Below, in pieces: positions 1 through 12,300 of a DNA stretch of 64,000 nt. How positions within the stretch are numbered: the stretch's first letter is position 1; each line of letters opens with the position of its first letter. Position numbers and translations under genes: made by a program. The notes beneath the pieces are model-generated. The model saw only the letters and a program-made list of their open reading frames with translations. It did not search any database and was not told the DNA's origin. Source of the DNA: Sipunculus nudus (taxonomy: Eukaryota; Annelida; Sipuncula; Golfingiida; Sipunculidae); contig CM049314.1 in assembly GCA_026874595.1 (NCBI GenBank), positions 9,168,729 through 9,232,728 on the forward strand, written 5' to 3'.

Positions 1-719
1 CCATCCCGGGCGGTACATGTGAGAGGAGGGGGCAACAGTTCTGTGATTTAGTATAATGAAGTGGCATGGGAAGTTCTTCAAAAAGTACTAATTTATACAA
101 ACATATTGGACATTTTTCAAAAATTGGTGTGAAATTTAAATGTTTGGTGTTTTGTCTATGTTCCCTAATCAATTATTAAGAAAATATATACCAGGCCATG
201 GAATCAATCCGAAACGATTTGCGAACGGTTATACGCATGAAGAAATATAGATCAGTAGTCTTGCAATGCCAGAATCTGACCAGTCACACAAAAGCGTTAT
301 TTTCAGGGTTGTCTACGTTTACAGAAATCCCTATATAGTGGCACTACCCATGCAGAGAGAAACACTGCCAGAACACCAATGCCCCCTGGTGTCGGAGGGG
401 TGTCTGTCTTACACATTGTGCAGAAAATGTCATGCCGAGTTCTAATGCTTCTTCGAAACGTATAAAGGATTTGTATTCTTGAATTCACTAAAATACCATG
501 ATAGATAAAGAACTTGGAACAACTTAAAATGGCTTTTTCAATGATTCCCTATATTTTCACAATAGTCTTGTTAAAATACAAACGTTTACACTTTCCTGAA
601 CGTATTGAGTTCTAACTTACTTTCTGTTGTATCTTTTGATTTACCCTTGGTTATAGAATTTGATGTCAAAGTTACCTGATGTTTTATGTAACATGAATAA
701 TAAAAAACAAAAATGCACT
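1..719. other. Left flank, no gene seen
   Basis: AT-rich sequence with only short chance reading frames on both strands. No splice-bounded coding exon and no repeat with a second copy in the window was recognised here. Confidence 0.5.
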
Positions 720-2585
720 GGCCCCATATCATATTCATTCGCCTCTGTCGAGTGAGCGAAGGTTAATGTCGAACCGTACCGATTATGATAATCATTTATG
801 GACTGCCAACTTTAAATTACTTGAATTATATGCTGAGGTAGTGATCTCCGACATCTCCAAGAAGTTAAAAGGCAGTGGTAGCAACACAGGGCTAGATCCA
901 AGGACGCCATGCACAGTGCGATCAATTTAATGTAGAGGACTAGAAGAAAGACTTACCAGCCCGTCTGTGAATATGTTTTCCACTACAATATGTAAAATAA
1001 AACGTTACCCTATTTCTCGATAAACGTAAAGTTCTGAGTGCGAAATTTCTGTGCTACCCTTAAACAGACAAAGAACCATATATTACTTATATATTATATC
1101 AGCTATAGGTTTAAAAATATCCGAGACGCAATCACAGGTAAATTTAGAAAATTAAAAGAGAGGAAAGAATATGCACCATGTGTAAGGATAATTCAGTTTA
1201 AGATGAAATCAATTTTATATGCTCATGTCCAAAATATGATGAAATCACTTTAAAAATCTATCCCTAACAGTGTAACCGAGTTATTAGGATTATCTCTTAA
1301 AAGTCAATTTATATACCTGCTTCAAAACGGTGTGAAGTAGTCAAAGCATGGGAGATTAGAAAGAATTGTTTCTACTCCTGTACTACCATTATTGACTAGA
1401 GTTCTGAGTGTCAAATAAACCCCCGCGAGTGTTGGGTACTATAAGCAGACATTTCTTTTTTTTCCTCTTCTATTATTGTACATGACACTAATAATAAATA
1501 AACTCATTAATATAAAATGTACCGGCAGGGGGCAGTACCTATACTAGGCAAATTTAGCCATGTGAACACCGTTGGCCTACCGACGACTCTTGTACGGATT
1601 ACCGGCTGAACACTGTTACTTGAAGTGAAACATCAAGTTTATTAATCCTCTATAATAAAACTGTGTTTGAGTACAGCTGCATGAGGTGGGGGTGTCTTGG
1701 TGTCCTGATACTTTATATAACTCAAACTCTTATGTATTTTCTGCGTTTGTAGAGATTACATCGGGAACCGTGTGTACACAGAGTGAATGTGTGTAGATCG
1801 GAAGTTGTGATAAGTCTTTAAATAAAAGGAAGGATTTAAAGCACAATATGTGTGTATGAGAGAATGCGGGCAAATAACATGGGCGGATAGAGGGACCTGA
1901 GAATGATTGCATACCTTCTCAAAAGCATCATTCCCACGGTAGTTGGTGAAATTTAACAAGAATAAATCTAAGCAAACTTTATAAATTAAACTGAAATAAT
2001 AATGTCATAAATATGGCATTTTATTTCGCTAATTCTGAATAAAAGGAATAGTTATATAAAAACATTAATAGTTTAGGGTTTAATAATGCTTCGGATTCAC
2101 ATTTAATAAATTACCAGCACACAAATAGATGAAATTTAACACCTTTTCCTCCTTCTCTTTTCATTATCAATGTTGGTTCTATAGGCTGAAAAACCTCATC
2201 AGACTGAGTCTGTTTGTTTGTACACAAGCCTCGCCGTAGAGAATTAAGTTGTCCTGAAATCATACATCATTCAGGAAGATATGTTAAGGGCCGCCACATG
2301 TTGGACCTGAGCCAAACTTAAAATGGAAACATCGCCCGCGGTTATCGAACAGAAGCTCAGCGAGCTTGATAAGCTGAAATCCTGTTTCTCTATGTTTTCT
2401 GGTTATATGAGGCATTTCATTTAGGAGTCAGATGAATAAAACGTGCTCTTATCAGGCATGAATCCGGGAACTAAAAGGAAACATTAGCATATACGTAGAA
2501 ATAATGTTATTAAATCATAAAGCATTTTCATTCCGTAATTAACTACTGCGTTTATATCCTTGGATTTTATCTGTACATTTGTACG

Positions 2586-2631
<46 letters not shown>
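2586..2631. repeat. (TA)n microsatellite
   Basis: About 23 TA units. A TA array lies at the equivalent place in the second duplicon (27.60 kb), so the array predates the duplication. Confidence 0.95.
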
Positions 2632-2633
<2 letters not shown>

Positions 2634-3255
2634 CCAATGAAAAGTTACACAATTCACCAGATAAATGTCTTTTTTTTATAAGTAATATGCACAGAAAACA
2701 CACAGTGGAAGACACCGGCCCTGATAATTAAATAACCTCCTTCACCCACTGCTCAGGCAATCGTAAAGAGTGCTTTGATTTTATCATCAGATTTATACAT
2801 GGACTCGTCAGTTTCCTGTGATAACACCAGCTTTTACATATAAGGAAATCCCACATAATCAAAATCATCCACACAAATTATATACCCATGGTTGTAGGAT
2901 ACTTGTTTATTGTATAATTTAATATTATATAGACAATAAATGTGCATTATTTTCAGGAGATAAATCGCACAACTTTGTCCATTCAACAAAAAAGAGCATA
3001 AATTATATTTATTAAGAATTATCTAAATAATCTTATAAATACAGTCATCACGAAGTCACGTTACAGCTGTACGTCGCATATCAGCAATACCCATACCCAC
3101 CCCTAGAGCTCTACCAGGATATGTTTGCTGATACTGATGGGTGATTTTATCTGTTTGCATGTTATTTCCTTGATGTATGTGTGGGTGAGTTGTATCAACA
3201 CACAAGGACAAGGGTCGTACATGTTTACTTAATCTGTGTGCCGTCTGTACAGATC

Positions 3256-3322
3256 ATGTCACATCCACTCCCCATTCTCATATTTGGTTTATTGGTGGCT
3301 GATACAACGCTTGCTTTTAGTG
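3256..3322 (+). CDS. Gene A exon 1: signal peptide
   Basis: The ATG opens MSHPLPILIFGLLVADTTLA, a short n-region then a hydrophobic core, typical of a cleaved signal peptide. The donor is GTAAGT at 3323 and the exon ends in phase 1. A perfect 'ctgtacag' sits 3 bases before the ATG, so a 5' UTR intron could end at 3252. Gene B has the same exon with the same length and phase. Confidence 0.8.
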
Positions 3323-6300
3323 GTAAGTTGTGTGTGTGTGTGACCGTTCATGTAGATGTGTAAATTCGTTTATGCGCATTCCTTTATCAAAAAAACATAT
3401 AAAGTAAACAAATAGAATCGAGTAATTCCGAGGAAGACGAAAGCATTTAATGACATTGACCATAAAAATATTGAAACCCGAATATTTCCCTTCTACTAAT
3501 CATTATGTGATTGTCGGGAACTTTTACTATAAAACGCTTCTTAAAATCCTCCTGTGCGCGTCATTTGATCTTGCATTTGTCATGAACTTTGATGGGAGTT
3601 TCTTTTTTAATCAAACATTAAAAATTTTATTTTATATGGGTATAATCTCCTATTTGATATGCTACTATGCCATTTTCCGTGCCCTAAAGTGTGTGTACGT
3701 GTTTGGGAAGGGGGGGGGGGGGGGGGGGTTAAAGCAGAAAATGTGTGCACGTTACGCATATACGTGTGTTTCAAACATCGTGTATATCTCATCATCGCAG
3801 TTGCAAAAATTGTTTTAGAGAATCATGAAAACGCCAGGTGAAAAGGTGAAATAGTCATCCTTATGTGTATATGTAAGAAGTCTGGCCACCAAGAATTTTA
3901 TTCATATATCTAATTAAGTTATTAAAGTCTGGGATATACAACTCCCGAGACCATGCATGCATAATAATAACCAATGGTAATACCTAGTAATAATAACCAG
4001 TAATAACAACAAGTAACAATAATAAGTCATGATTTCAAGTAAAAATATACAGCAATAATAGCCAGTTATAACCACCTGTAATAATAACCAGTATAAATAA
4101 TCAGTATAGTCAGGGGGCCAAACTCTGCACTGTGCAAAAATAGGGGTATACCTTAAGTTACAGCCTCAGATATAAAATTGTACACCCCTTACATGTTTAG
4201 AAAATCCACCCAAGAGATTGGAAAGTAATGTTGGCAGTCTCAATACTCTTGCAAAAGTACTTTTAGTATTGCTTATGTTTCGGAAGATTGAGTAATTTTA
4301 TTATTTTTTGCTACCTACTTCTAGTCCGTTTTAAATTCACAGCTGCAACTTGCTTGCATATATTTTCCCAAATATGGTACCATTGATTAGCTAGGTACTA
4401 GGTATTTGACAGCTGTGAGAATTTTTACGACATCGCTTATATGTTAGAGAGCCCTATAACTTACCCCCACCTCTAAAATTTTCCAAAATTTTAGACAATT
4501 TATCTATGTATGTACATTTGTTTCAGCTTAGGATTAATTTTAGATTATTATGTAATGGCCATGGTATTTTCTATCAAAAGCATGTCCTTTTTTTACTGAA
4601 ATCAGCATGTTTTCCTCAATTTTGCTTCAAATAAGAAAAATTGTTTACCGATTGTAAATGTCAGCACGTAAGCGCCTTTGCTGGTTATATTCAAGATAAC
4701 CTCAACAGAAGCACAGGTACAGAAAGCACAGATAAAGACAAAGTGGTTTGATTCTCTCGACAGTCTCAGACAACACATGTATGCTTCGACAAGACCAGCC
4801 CTCAGAACACTACCTCCCACAGAGGAATGAGAGGATGCGTTCAGATTTCATGTTCTCAGGGCTTTGTGCCAACTCTATATCTATAGCACTTTACAAAAGG
4901 GCACAACGAAGTCATCCAGATCTGACACCACAAACAGAGTTTAGCCGGACCATAGATAAAGGAAAACTTTTACTAGTAATGATGTCCAAATCAGGAAAAG
5001 CCAGACATTAACAAAACTGTGTCCTGTAGATGTAGGACATCAAAATGCTTAAAAGGATGTTTCTGCATTTGTGACACTGAAACTGTATATATCGCAATTT
5101 CAAGAAATGATGGATTTTTTTTCTCAAACTGAACTAAGATGTTTACAGGTATTCCATGTAACATCTGTATAGAAAATGGTTTTTGTGCGAATTTTAAATC
5201 CAGGTAGTCCAATTGTACTGAAATTGGTCTGACTGAAATTTTCTGATTCAGTTTTGTGGTACAAAATATAAAATGACCAGGAATAACTGTAGAATGGTTT
5301 ATATATTTATAATTTTCATAATTACTATTTAACTTGCATTATTTTTCTTTCTGATTAATGGTTGTCATCCTTTTTCTTTCAAATGATAAACTAGATCCAA
5401 GATCAATATGTTAATTCAATTCAAGGTCAATTCGTGTTACCCATATAAGGACTCCATTTAATAAGAAATGTTAAAAATGAATAGGCCTATAACCCAAAGT
5501 GGACCATCCAATGCGCAATTTTACAACTCTTGGTTAATGCTGTAAAGAGAGGGTTGTCTTGAATTTTTTTCAAACTTAATTTTTATGATCATTGCAAAAT
5601 GTTGAAAGGCTGAAAGTAAATTGTGAAGAAATATTTGCCAAACTCAATTGGCCATAACTTAAAAAGTAGTACAAATATACAAAACACAAGCCCAAAGAAA
5701 CATGTCGCTCAACTGATCAGCATAATCTGATCGTATAAATCCAAACCCCTCTGAGAGAGGGTTAAAATGATAATGACGTGCAGAACGGAAGAATTCTGTT
5801 AAAGGAAATTTAAAAGATATTTCGAAAAATTACAGAGATGCTCTTAAGAGTTAAGGACATTGTTAAAGATATGGTCCGACTGACATTTATTTTTGCAAGG
5901 TGTAAAAGATGTGGATAAAGATGTTGATGAGATATTATATTAATCACTCAATCCAAACCAGCTTTTTGCCTGGCACAAATTGTTATTTGCTGTTATGTAA
6001 TGAGTGTTTGTTCCCAAAACGCGATAAAAATGAAACAAAAATCCAGGTTAAGCCACAGACCTACTGCCAAAGATGAATCTATCCATGGAGGATCAAGGTT
6101 TATTTGATCTGAGCATCGGCTCTTTATGATTTTGCACTAAATATGATGATGCAATATTATTCTGAAAGCAGGGTTGCAAATTGCTTTATAACACTTCATG
6201 ACGGGAATAATTGTGTATCTTTTTCTTCTGTTTGCTTATCTGTACACACTCGACAGATCACACCTTTGATATTAATCAAATGCAAATATCAGTTAACCCT

Positions 6301-9300
6301 CGGAGCCGATCATTTTCAAGCAGGTTCACCTGGGATGTATATCACTGAAAACTCGCTATGTGTTAGCGCTGAACTTCTGTTCCTCTACTTAGAAGCTTCA
6401 TCATCAAGCCCATTCATAAAACAGACTAAATTGATTCTCGGGGAACTGTGTTGGTTTGCGGGGTATAAATATTTTTAAAAAATCATTGAATACTAGCAAT
6501 TACCCGTGCTACGCACGGTTTTTGGCCTACACAACAATCCATACGGTGGTATCGGAAATCCACCGGAAATCCGGAGATACGGAAAATAACAAAAATCGCG
6601 TTACGCTTTTAATATATATATCCATTATATGTTTAGTGTTGTGGATAAAATTCTTTTGGAACAGCGTTCGGAACATATTTCGGAACAGCGTACAGTTGCA
6701 CACCTTCGCCCAAAGCCAGTGCCTAACATGTGGTCGGGGTCTTTAACAAATAGTACCTACACATGTACCATGTGACATGAGAAACTGATCAACAAAATCA
6801 CAATTACATACAAAAGAAACCGCCCATGGAATAGACCTAAGAAACGAATGCAAAAATACCAGTTTTATTTGTGAAAATAATAACAATTATGACCATGACT
6901 TATACGCAATAAGCATACATACTGAATTAAAGAATATAAATCTTTAAAAATAAAGAGTATTACATAACAATTATTAAATGAGATGCCATATGGATATAAA
7001 AGAGACAAATACCAGTATAACCGTATTAAATCTACATTTTTTACAGGAATTATACATTCGTAAATGTAGTAATGAGAAAAAAATCTCGATATTCAAAACA
7101 TTTTGAGTCAATATTATGTTTACAACTTTTGCAAATCCACACGTGTACACATCATACTGTACCAACCACGACGTGAAGTTGGTTAACATTTTCTTTTCAT
7201 CTGTTACATAGTAGGTCTACAGATGCATATGTTTGTGAATATTTGTCAAGCATCTCAATCGCATGCCAGGCCCTGACTTCGTGCGACCGCGTGTGCGCTG
7301 TTTAACCATCACGGATTCCGCGACCCGGTTGATGTGCACTCAAGCATATCAGGTCAGATTGGTCGCAGGTAGGAGTCCTCGTGCGACCCCCCGGTCGCAG
7401 ATAGGCCTGCAAAACAATTCTTTCAAAGATCCCCCTTTTGAGAAGGGATTGCCGATGGGGATTATTTCGGGCCGGTAACCGCAAATTGTACGAAAATCCC
7501 ACATAGGGCCCCCGGAGTAAAACCCGGCCCGCCATCACACACATGACCATTGTGTTACCGGGCCCGAAGACACAAAGAAAAGAGGCGCCCACAGGGGAAC
7601 AAATATTAACATTATTAATTATGCAAGCAATACGCAAATATTGCAAATTAAAGTGGGTGGAATCTCTTCGGACAAACCCGGAGCATGTGTTTGTCGAAAA
7701 TCACGGCAACCCGTACGGTGGTATCAGAGCAGATACGGAAAATCACAAAAATCGCCTTACGCTATTAATATATAGATTGGCGCTAAAAGTGCATTACGGA
7801 TCCAGTGGGTTTTTTTATTTGCATTGAAAGAGGCTTGCGCTCTTCACGTTGAAAGATATCCCAAGATTACTTATATGTATTTTCTGAATCGGTCCTGATT
7901 TAAAAATAATAAATAAAAAATAAATTTAAAAATACGTTGAATATTAAGTAAGTTAGGGACATTTATGTGACCCCCATCCCCTGTGACAGTTCGAATGTCT
8001 ATTCCTGTGCCAAAACATATTCTTAATCTAGAGACCCATACGAACATTTTCATATACCAATTTTCCTTTGTATATATTTGGTGCCTCTATTTCCTTAAAT
8101 ATAGCCTCTTTCAAAGGTCCCCGATAGCACTCTTGGGAAAAACGGGTGTGTGGAAGAATTGTGTCCGGTGACTAATCTTCTGATGATGAAACATGATAAA
8201 GTGTCTTTTCTGAACAGCATATGTTTCATTGACAAAAGCCATTTATAAATGGCAATGGAGATGAACAGTATTATGGCTAAATACATTTACTTTGCTGCCT
8301 GAATTCTTTTTAATGTAAAATGGTTAATGTGATTTTCTGGGTTTATTTTTGCTTGAAGATATATGTAGGGCTACAACTTTGTATGGTGTCAATACTGATT
8401 TCATGTTGTGTTGGCTACCTTCTAAATAAGGGGAAAGGGTGCATAAAGAATACTCTTAAAACAAACAGCTCTTACTTTATTAGTTCAGGTGAAGTCATGT
8501 GAGAGAATGTGTAAACACGTTCTATTTTTCATATTTATTGGATGATTTTAGCACATTTTATAGATATATGTAGGGCTTCGACTTTGTATGGTGTCAATAC
8601 TGATTTCCTGTTTTGTGGGCTACCTTCTAAATAAGGGGAAAGGGTGCATAAAGACTACTCTTAAAACAGAATAGCTCTAACTTTATTAGTTCTGGTGAAG
8701 TCATGTAAGAGACACTATAAACAGTTTAAACATGAACCACGTTCTATTTTTTCTCATTCAATGGATGAATTTAGCACATCTCCGTTCAAATATAGTTGTA
8801 TTTAAATCAACCTAGAAGGGAAAACTGATCTTGGTCGAGTGATTCTGATTGTATGATTAGTAATTTGTATGCTTAAAAATGTAAGAAGTTTCGAATTAGT
8901 ATATTTTAATTAAAGCTCCATGTTGTCTGTTGTTTCCTGTTTTAGCGATAATTTTCACAAATAAGGGGATAGGGGTACAAAAGGCATTGCTACATATCTG
9001 TCTTACACGTTAGCAACTAATGCATATCACTAAAAGAAAGAGGAATAATCATATAAAATGTTAATGCTTTAACAAGGTCTTTGTGTAAAAGCATACAGAA
9101 ACTGTGTTCATTTATGTTAGATTGCTCAAAATAAATTAGGTTGTGTTTTGGTTCTTGTAAGCCATAATTTTTCACATATATGAATGAAGGCATTTTTAAA
9201 AACAATTTTGTGTGTCTTATTATGTTTTTGCATATAAATACCTACCATTTAAAATATAACTTGCTGTTACAGTCCTTTTTGGGCTAATCACACAAAAATG

Positions 9301-12300
9301 TATTCAGCCCGTATACAAAAATGCTCCTTGCAATGTTGTGCAAGAGTATCCTGATTACCAACATTGGTTTTCTGATTCCCAATATGTCTATCTCTATGAA
9401 AAAAAGTGAAAATTTTATATCAGCCCCGGCATTTTTTTTTTCAAAATTACTTGCTTTTGCCCCCTGACTATAGTAATGATATCCAGTAATAATAACCATT
9501 AATAACAACAAGTAATAATAACAAGTAACTGTATCCAGCAAAAATTTCCATTAATAATTTCCAGTGATAGTAGCCAGTAATTAACAAGGTTATATGATCA
9601 TCTCATTCTCATGACTGGTGTTAGCCATCTGAAAGCAAAAGCGCAAATTTAATATTATATAGGATAGTACACAGCTGTAAATATGTATAGATAAATATTT
9701 CGATGCTTTCTGTTTCGTGACTGAGCAGGCGTGATACGTTTTTAGATACTACCCTTTCAAACTCTATTTCAGATATGTATCCCTGTTTTCATCATTTTAA
9801 ACAAATGAGCGTGCAGATACATGCACGCCCTTTTTGACCAAAGCCATAAGACCATTGTTGATTACTCCAAACATAACATTATTATCATGATACGAGTTTG
9901 AGTGGCGGTCGATAAGGTAGAACTGGTACCTTCTAGAATCACTGATTACCAGTGTCTTGTTTTTAAGAACTACAAAGAAATCTGTGTCAATAAACCACCC
10001 TTGGGACAGGCCAAAAGTGGTCTTAATAGACAGGTTGTCTCTAAGACAAGTTCAACTGTATTAATTACCTCCGCCAAACCTAGCGGTGGGGGTTATGTTT
10101 TGGGCAACGTATGTTTGTCTGTTTATCTGTGTGTCTGTTCGCATGACAACACAAAAGTCGTCAACGGAATTTGCTGACATTTCGATATAGCTCGGCAGTG
10201 ATACAAGGATCAATTGATTAAAATAAGGGGGCGGGCAAATGGGTAAATAACGCCGGAGTGAGCTCTAGTTTTTATTTTGTTTTATTGGGGTCCATTGCAT
10301 ATCTGTTTTCACCGGAATGAGCTCTAGTGTAAGATTCCTGATGTGTTGAGAGATTTCATATTAACCTGTACGGCGGAATGTATATTTTCTATGTGTTGCC
10401 TCTGAATACCATCCGGAAATTTAAAAAAATCGCTATATGTAGCGATCGTTTTACCGGAAACGCATTCCACATGCCGGATCTGCGCATGGGGAATCACACC
10501 TTCTTTATTTCTCAATACGTGTATGGATTTTATACGCATTCAAGATTCCGCATTCCGTACTTAAGAAATCTTAGCTTTAGTCTGCAAATAGCCTATATTC
10601 GACTTTACCTGTTAAGTACCTCCGCTAAGTGGCAGGGGTTATGTTATTGCGGGCATTTGTTTGTTTGTTTGTCTAAAAGCAAGTTATCGACGGATTTTGA
10701 TGAAATCTTCAGGACAGCTCGGCAATGATCGACGAAAATTATTTAAATTTTGATAACATTCTTGATCCTAGAATATTTTAAAGGAAATATGCTGCTTTTC
10801 TGACAGTTCCATATAAGGGTAATGAGCTGGCTAGGTGGGGGACTGTGCTCTCTGAGTGTTTTTCTAGATCTAACATGTATTAAATACCTAAATTTCAACC
10901 ACACTCGCTATATATATATATATATGAGTTATTTTCTTGAATTTTATGTTTTTGAGTTTTTGTGAACTAAGTGAAAGGGCTCAATGTGCCTTACCACTTT
11001 AACGTAAGTCAATAAACCATATCCACGTCTGAAAAGAAAAGACAAACATTTTTTAGCTCAGCAGACTGAAAGTCAGCTGAGGTATAGGTATGGCGCTTTG
11101 TCCGCCCGTCTGTCCGTCTCGCCGTCCCTTAGCAAAGTACAAGTCGTTACCGCTGACCCTAGAAGCTTGTAAGTGAACACCAATTGAAGTCAATAATCTC
11201 CTTGGAAAAATCTCCTTGAAAACCTGTACTGACCTATATTATCTGAGCTATTTGGCTTTTAAGTCCCCCCCCCCCCCGCCCCCGCAGAATAATTAAACAT
11301 TAGATACAAACGTCCAGTATCTTGATAATTAATCCATGGATTGTCATGAATCTTACCTTGAATATTGACAATGACTAGTCTGCCAGTTATCAAAAACTGG
11401 TGACGCCACCTTTATTTTTTTCAAAGTTTTACGATTTCCCCCTTATTTTTATTATATAATGACAGCAATCATGTCAGTTTCTCATCTGTGGATTCATTTA
11501 ATTTCCCGAAACCTGGTGTATTTTTTTATCATAAGTGGATACCCCATAGTAATCACAAAGTCCGTCTGTCTGCCCGTCTGTCTGTCCTTCCATCCAACCA
11601 CAAATTTGTTTCCAGATGATAACACCAGTTTGGACTGACATATGGATTTCAAACAGCAAGAACCCTATTGATTTTGGGATTTAAGTCGGACTTTTTAATT
11701 CCAAACCTTCCATCTAGCGCATATATCTGTCGTGCAAGTTGGGGAAGGGCCTAATACAATTTGGAATTACAATGCTTTAGGGCAAGGTCATAGGTGCCAT
11801 CTGTCCACAGATTAGTTTTCAGATGATAACTCCAGTTTCGTTTGACATATTTGGCTTCAAACTTAACTTATGTAAGGCCATCACTAAAGTTAGAACCCTA
11901 CCGGTTTTGGGGTCATAATTCACACGTCAAGGTCACAGGATCAATTTATGTAAAAATAATGTGGATGCATTTTAAGCCAAACTTTTCGTCACAAACTTTC
12001 CATCTTTCAGATATTGCTCATCTGGCAAAAGGGAAGATTCTTTTTGATTTTAGGTCACAGGGTATAGGGCCAATATCACAGGACCCATTCATTCACAGAT
12101 TTGTTTAAAGAGAATAACTCTGTTTTGGATAGACATATTGGCTTCAAAGTTTATTAAAGATCATTCACTGAAGTAAGAATCATTTCGATTTCGGGGTGTC
12201 CAGGTCAAAGGTGAAAAAATGTAGTTACATTGTAAATCAAACTTTTCATCCCAAACATTCCATCTGTCACACATGGCTTGCCTGCCCAAAGGGGGGGGGG

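Larger units (their letters stand above)
720..3490 (+). repeat. 5' segmental duplicon, copy 1 (promoter side of gene A)
   Basis: This stretch is collinear with 25980-28245, in front of gene B. Matching landmarks include the 'ctctgtcgag' stretch (745 and 26010), the 'cttgaagtgaaa' stretch (1618 and 26216), the 'cacatgtt..acctgagccaaac' stretch (2296 and 27025), a TA microsatellite followed by 'cc.atgaaaagt' (2632 and 27658), and the 200 bases before the start codon. The copies differ by many substitutions and small indels, so the duplication is not recent. It carries the presumed promoter, first exon and start of intron 1 of the receptor. No clear TATA box could be tied to a start site. Confidence 0.75.

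Noticed and set aside
3450-3841. Overlapping frames of 122, 62 and 60 codons
   Set aside because: They straddle a poly-G tract inside gene A intron 1, lack splice logic and have no counterpart in gene B.
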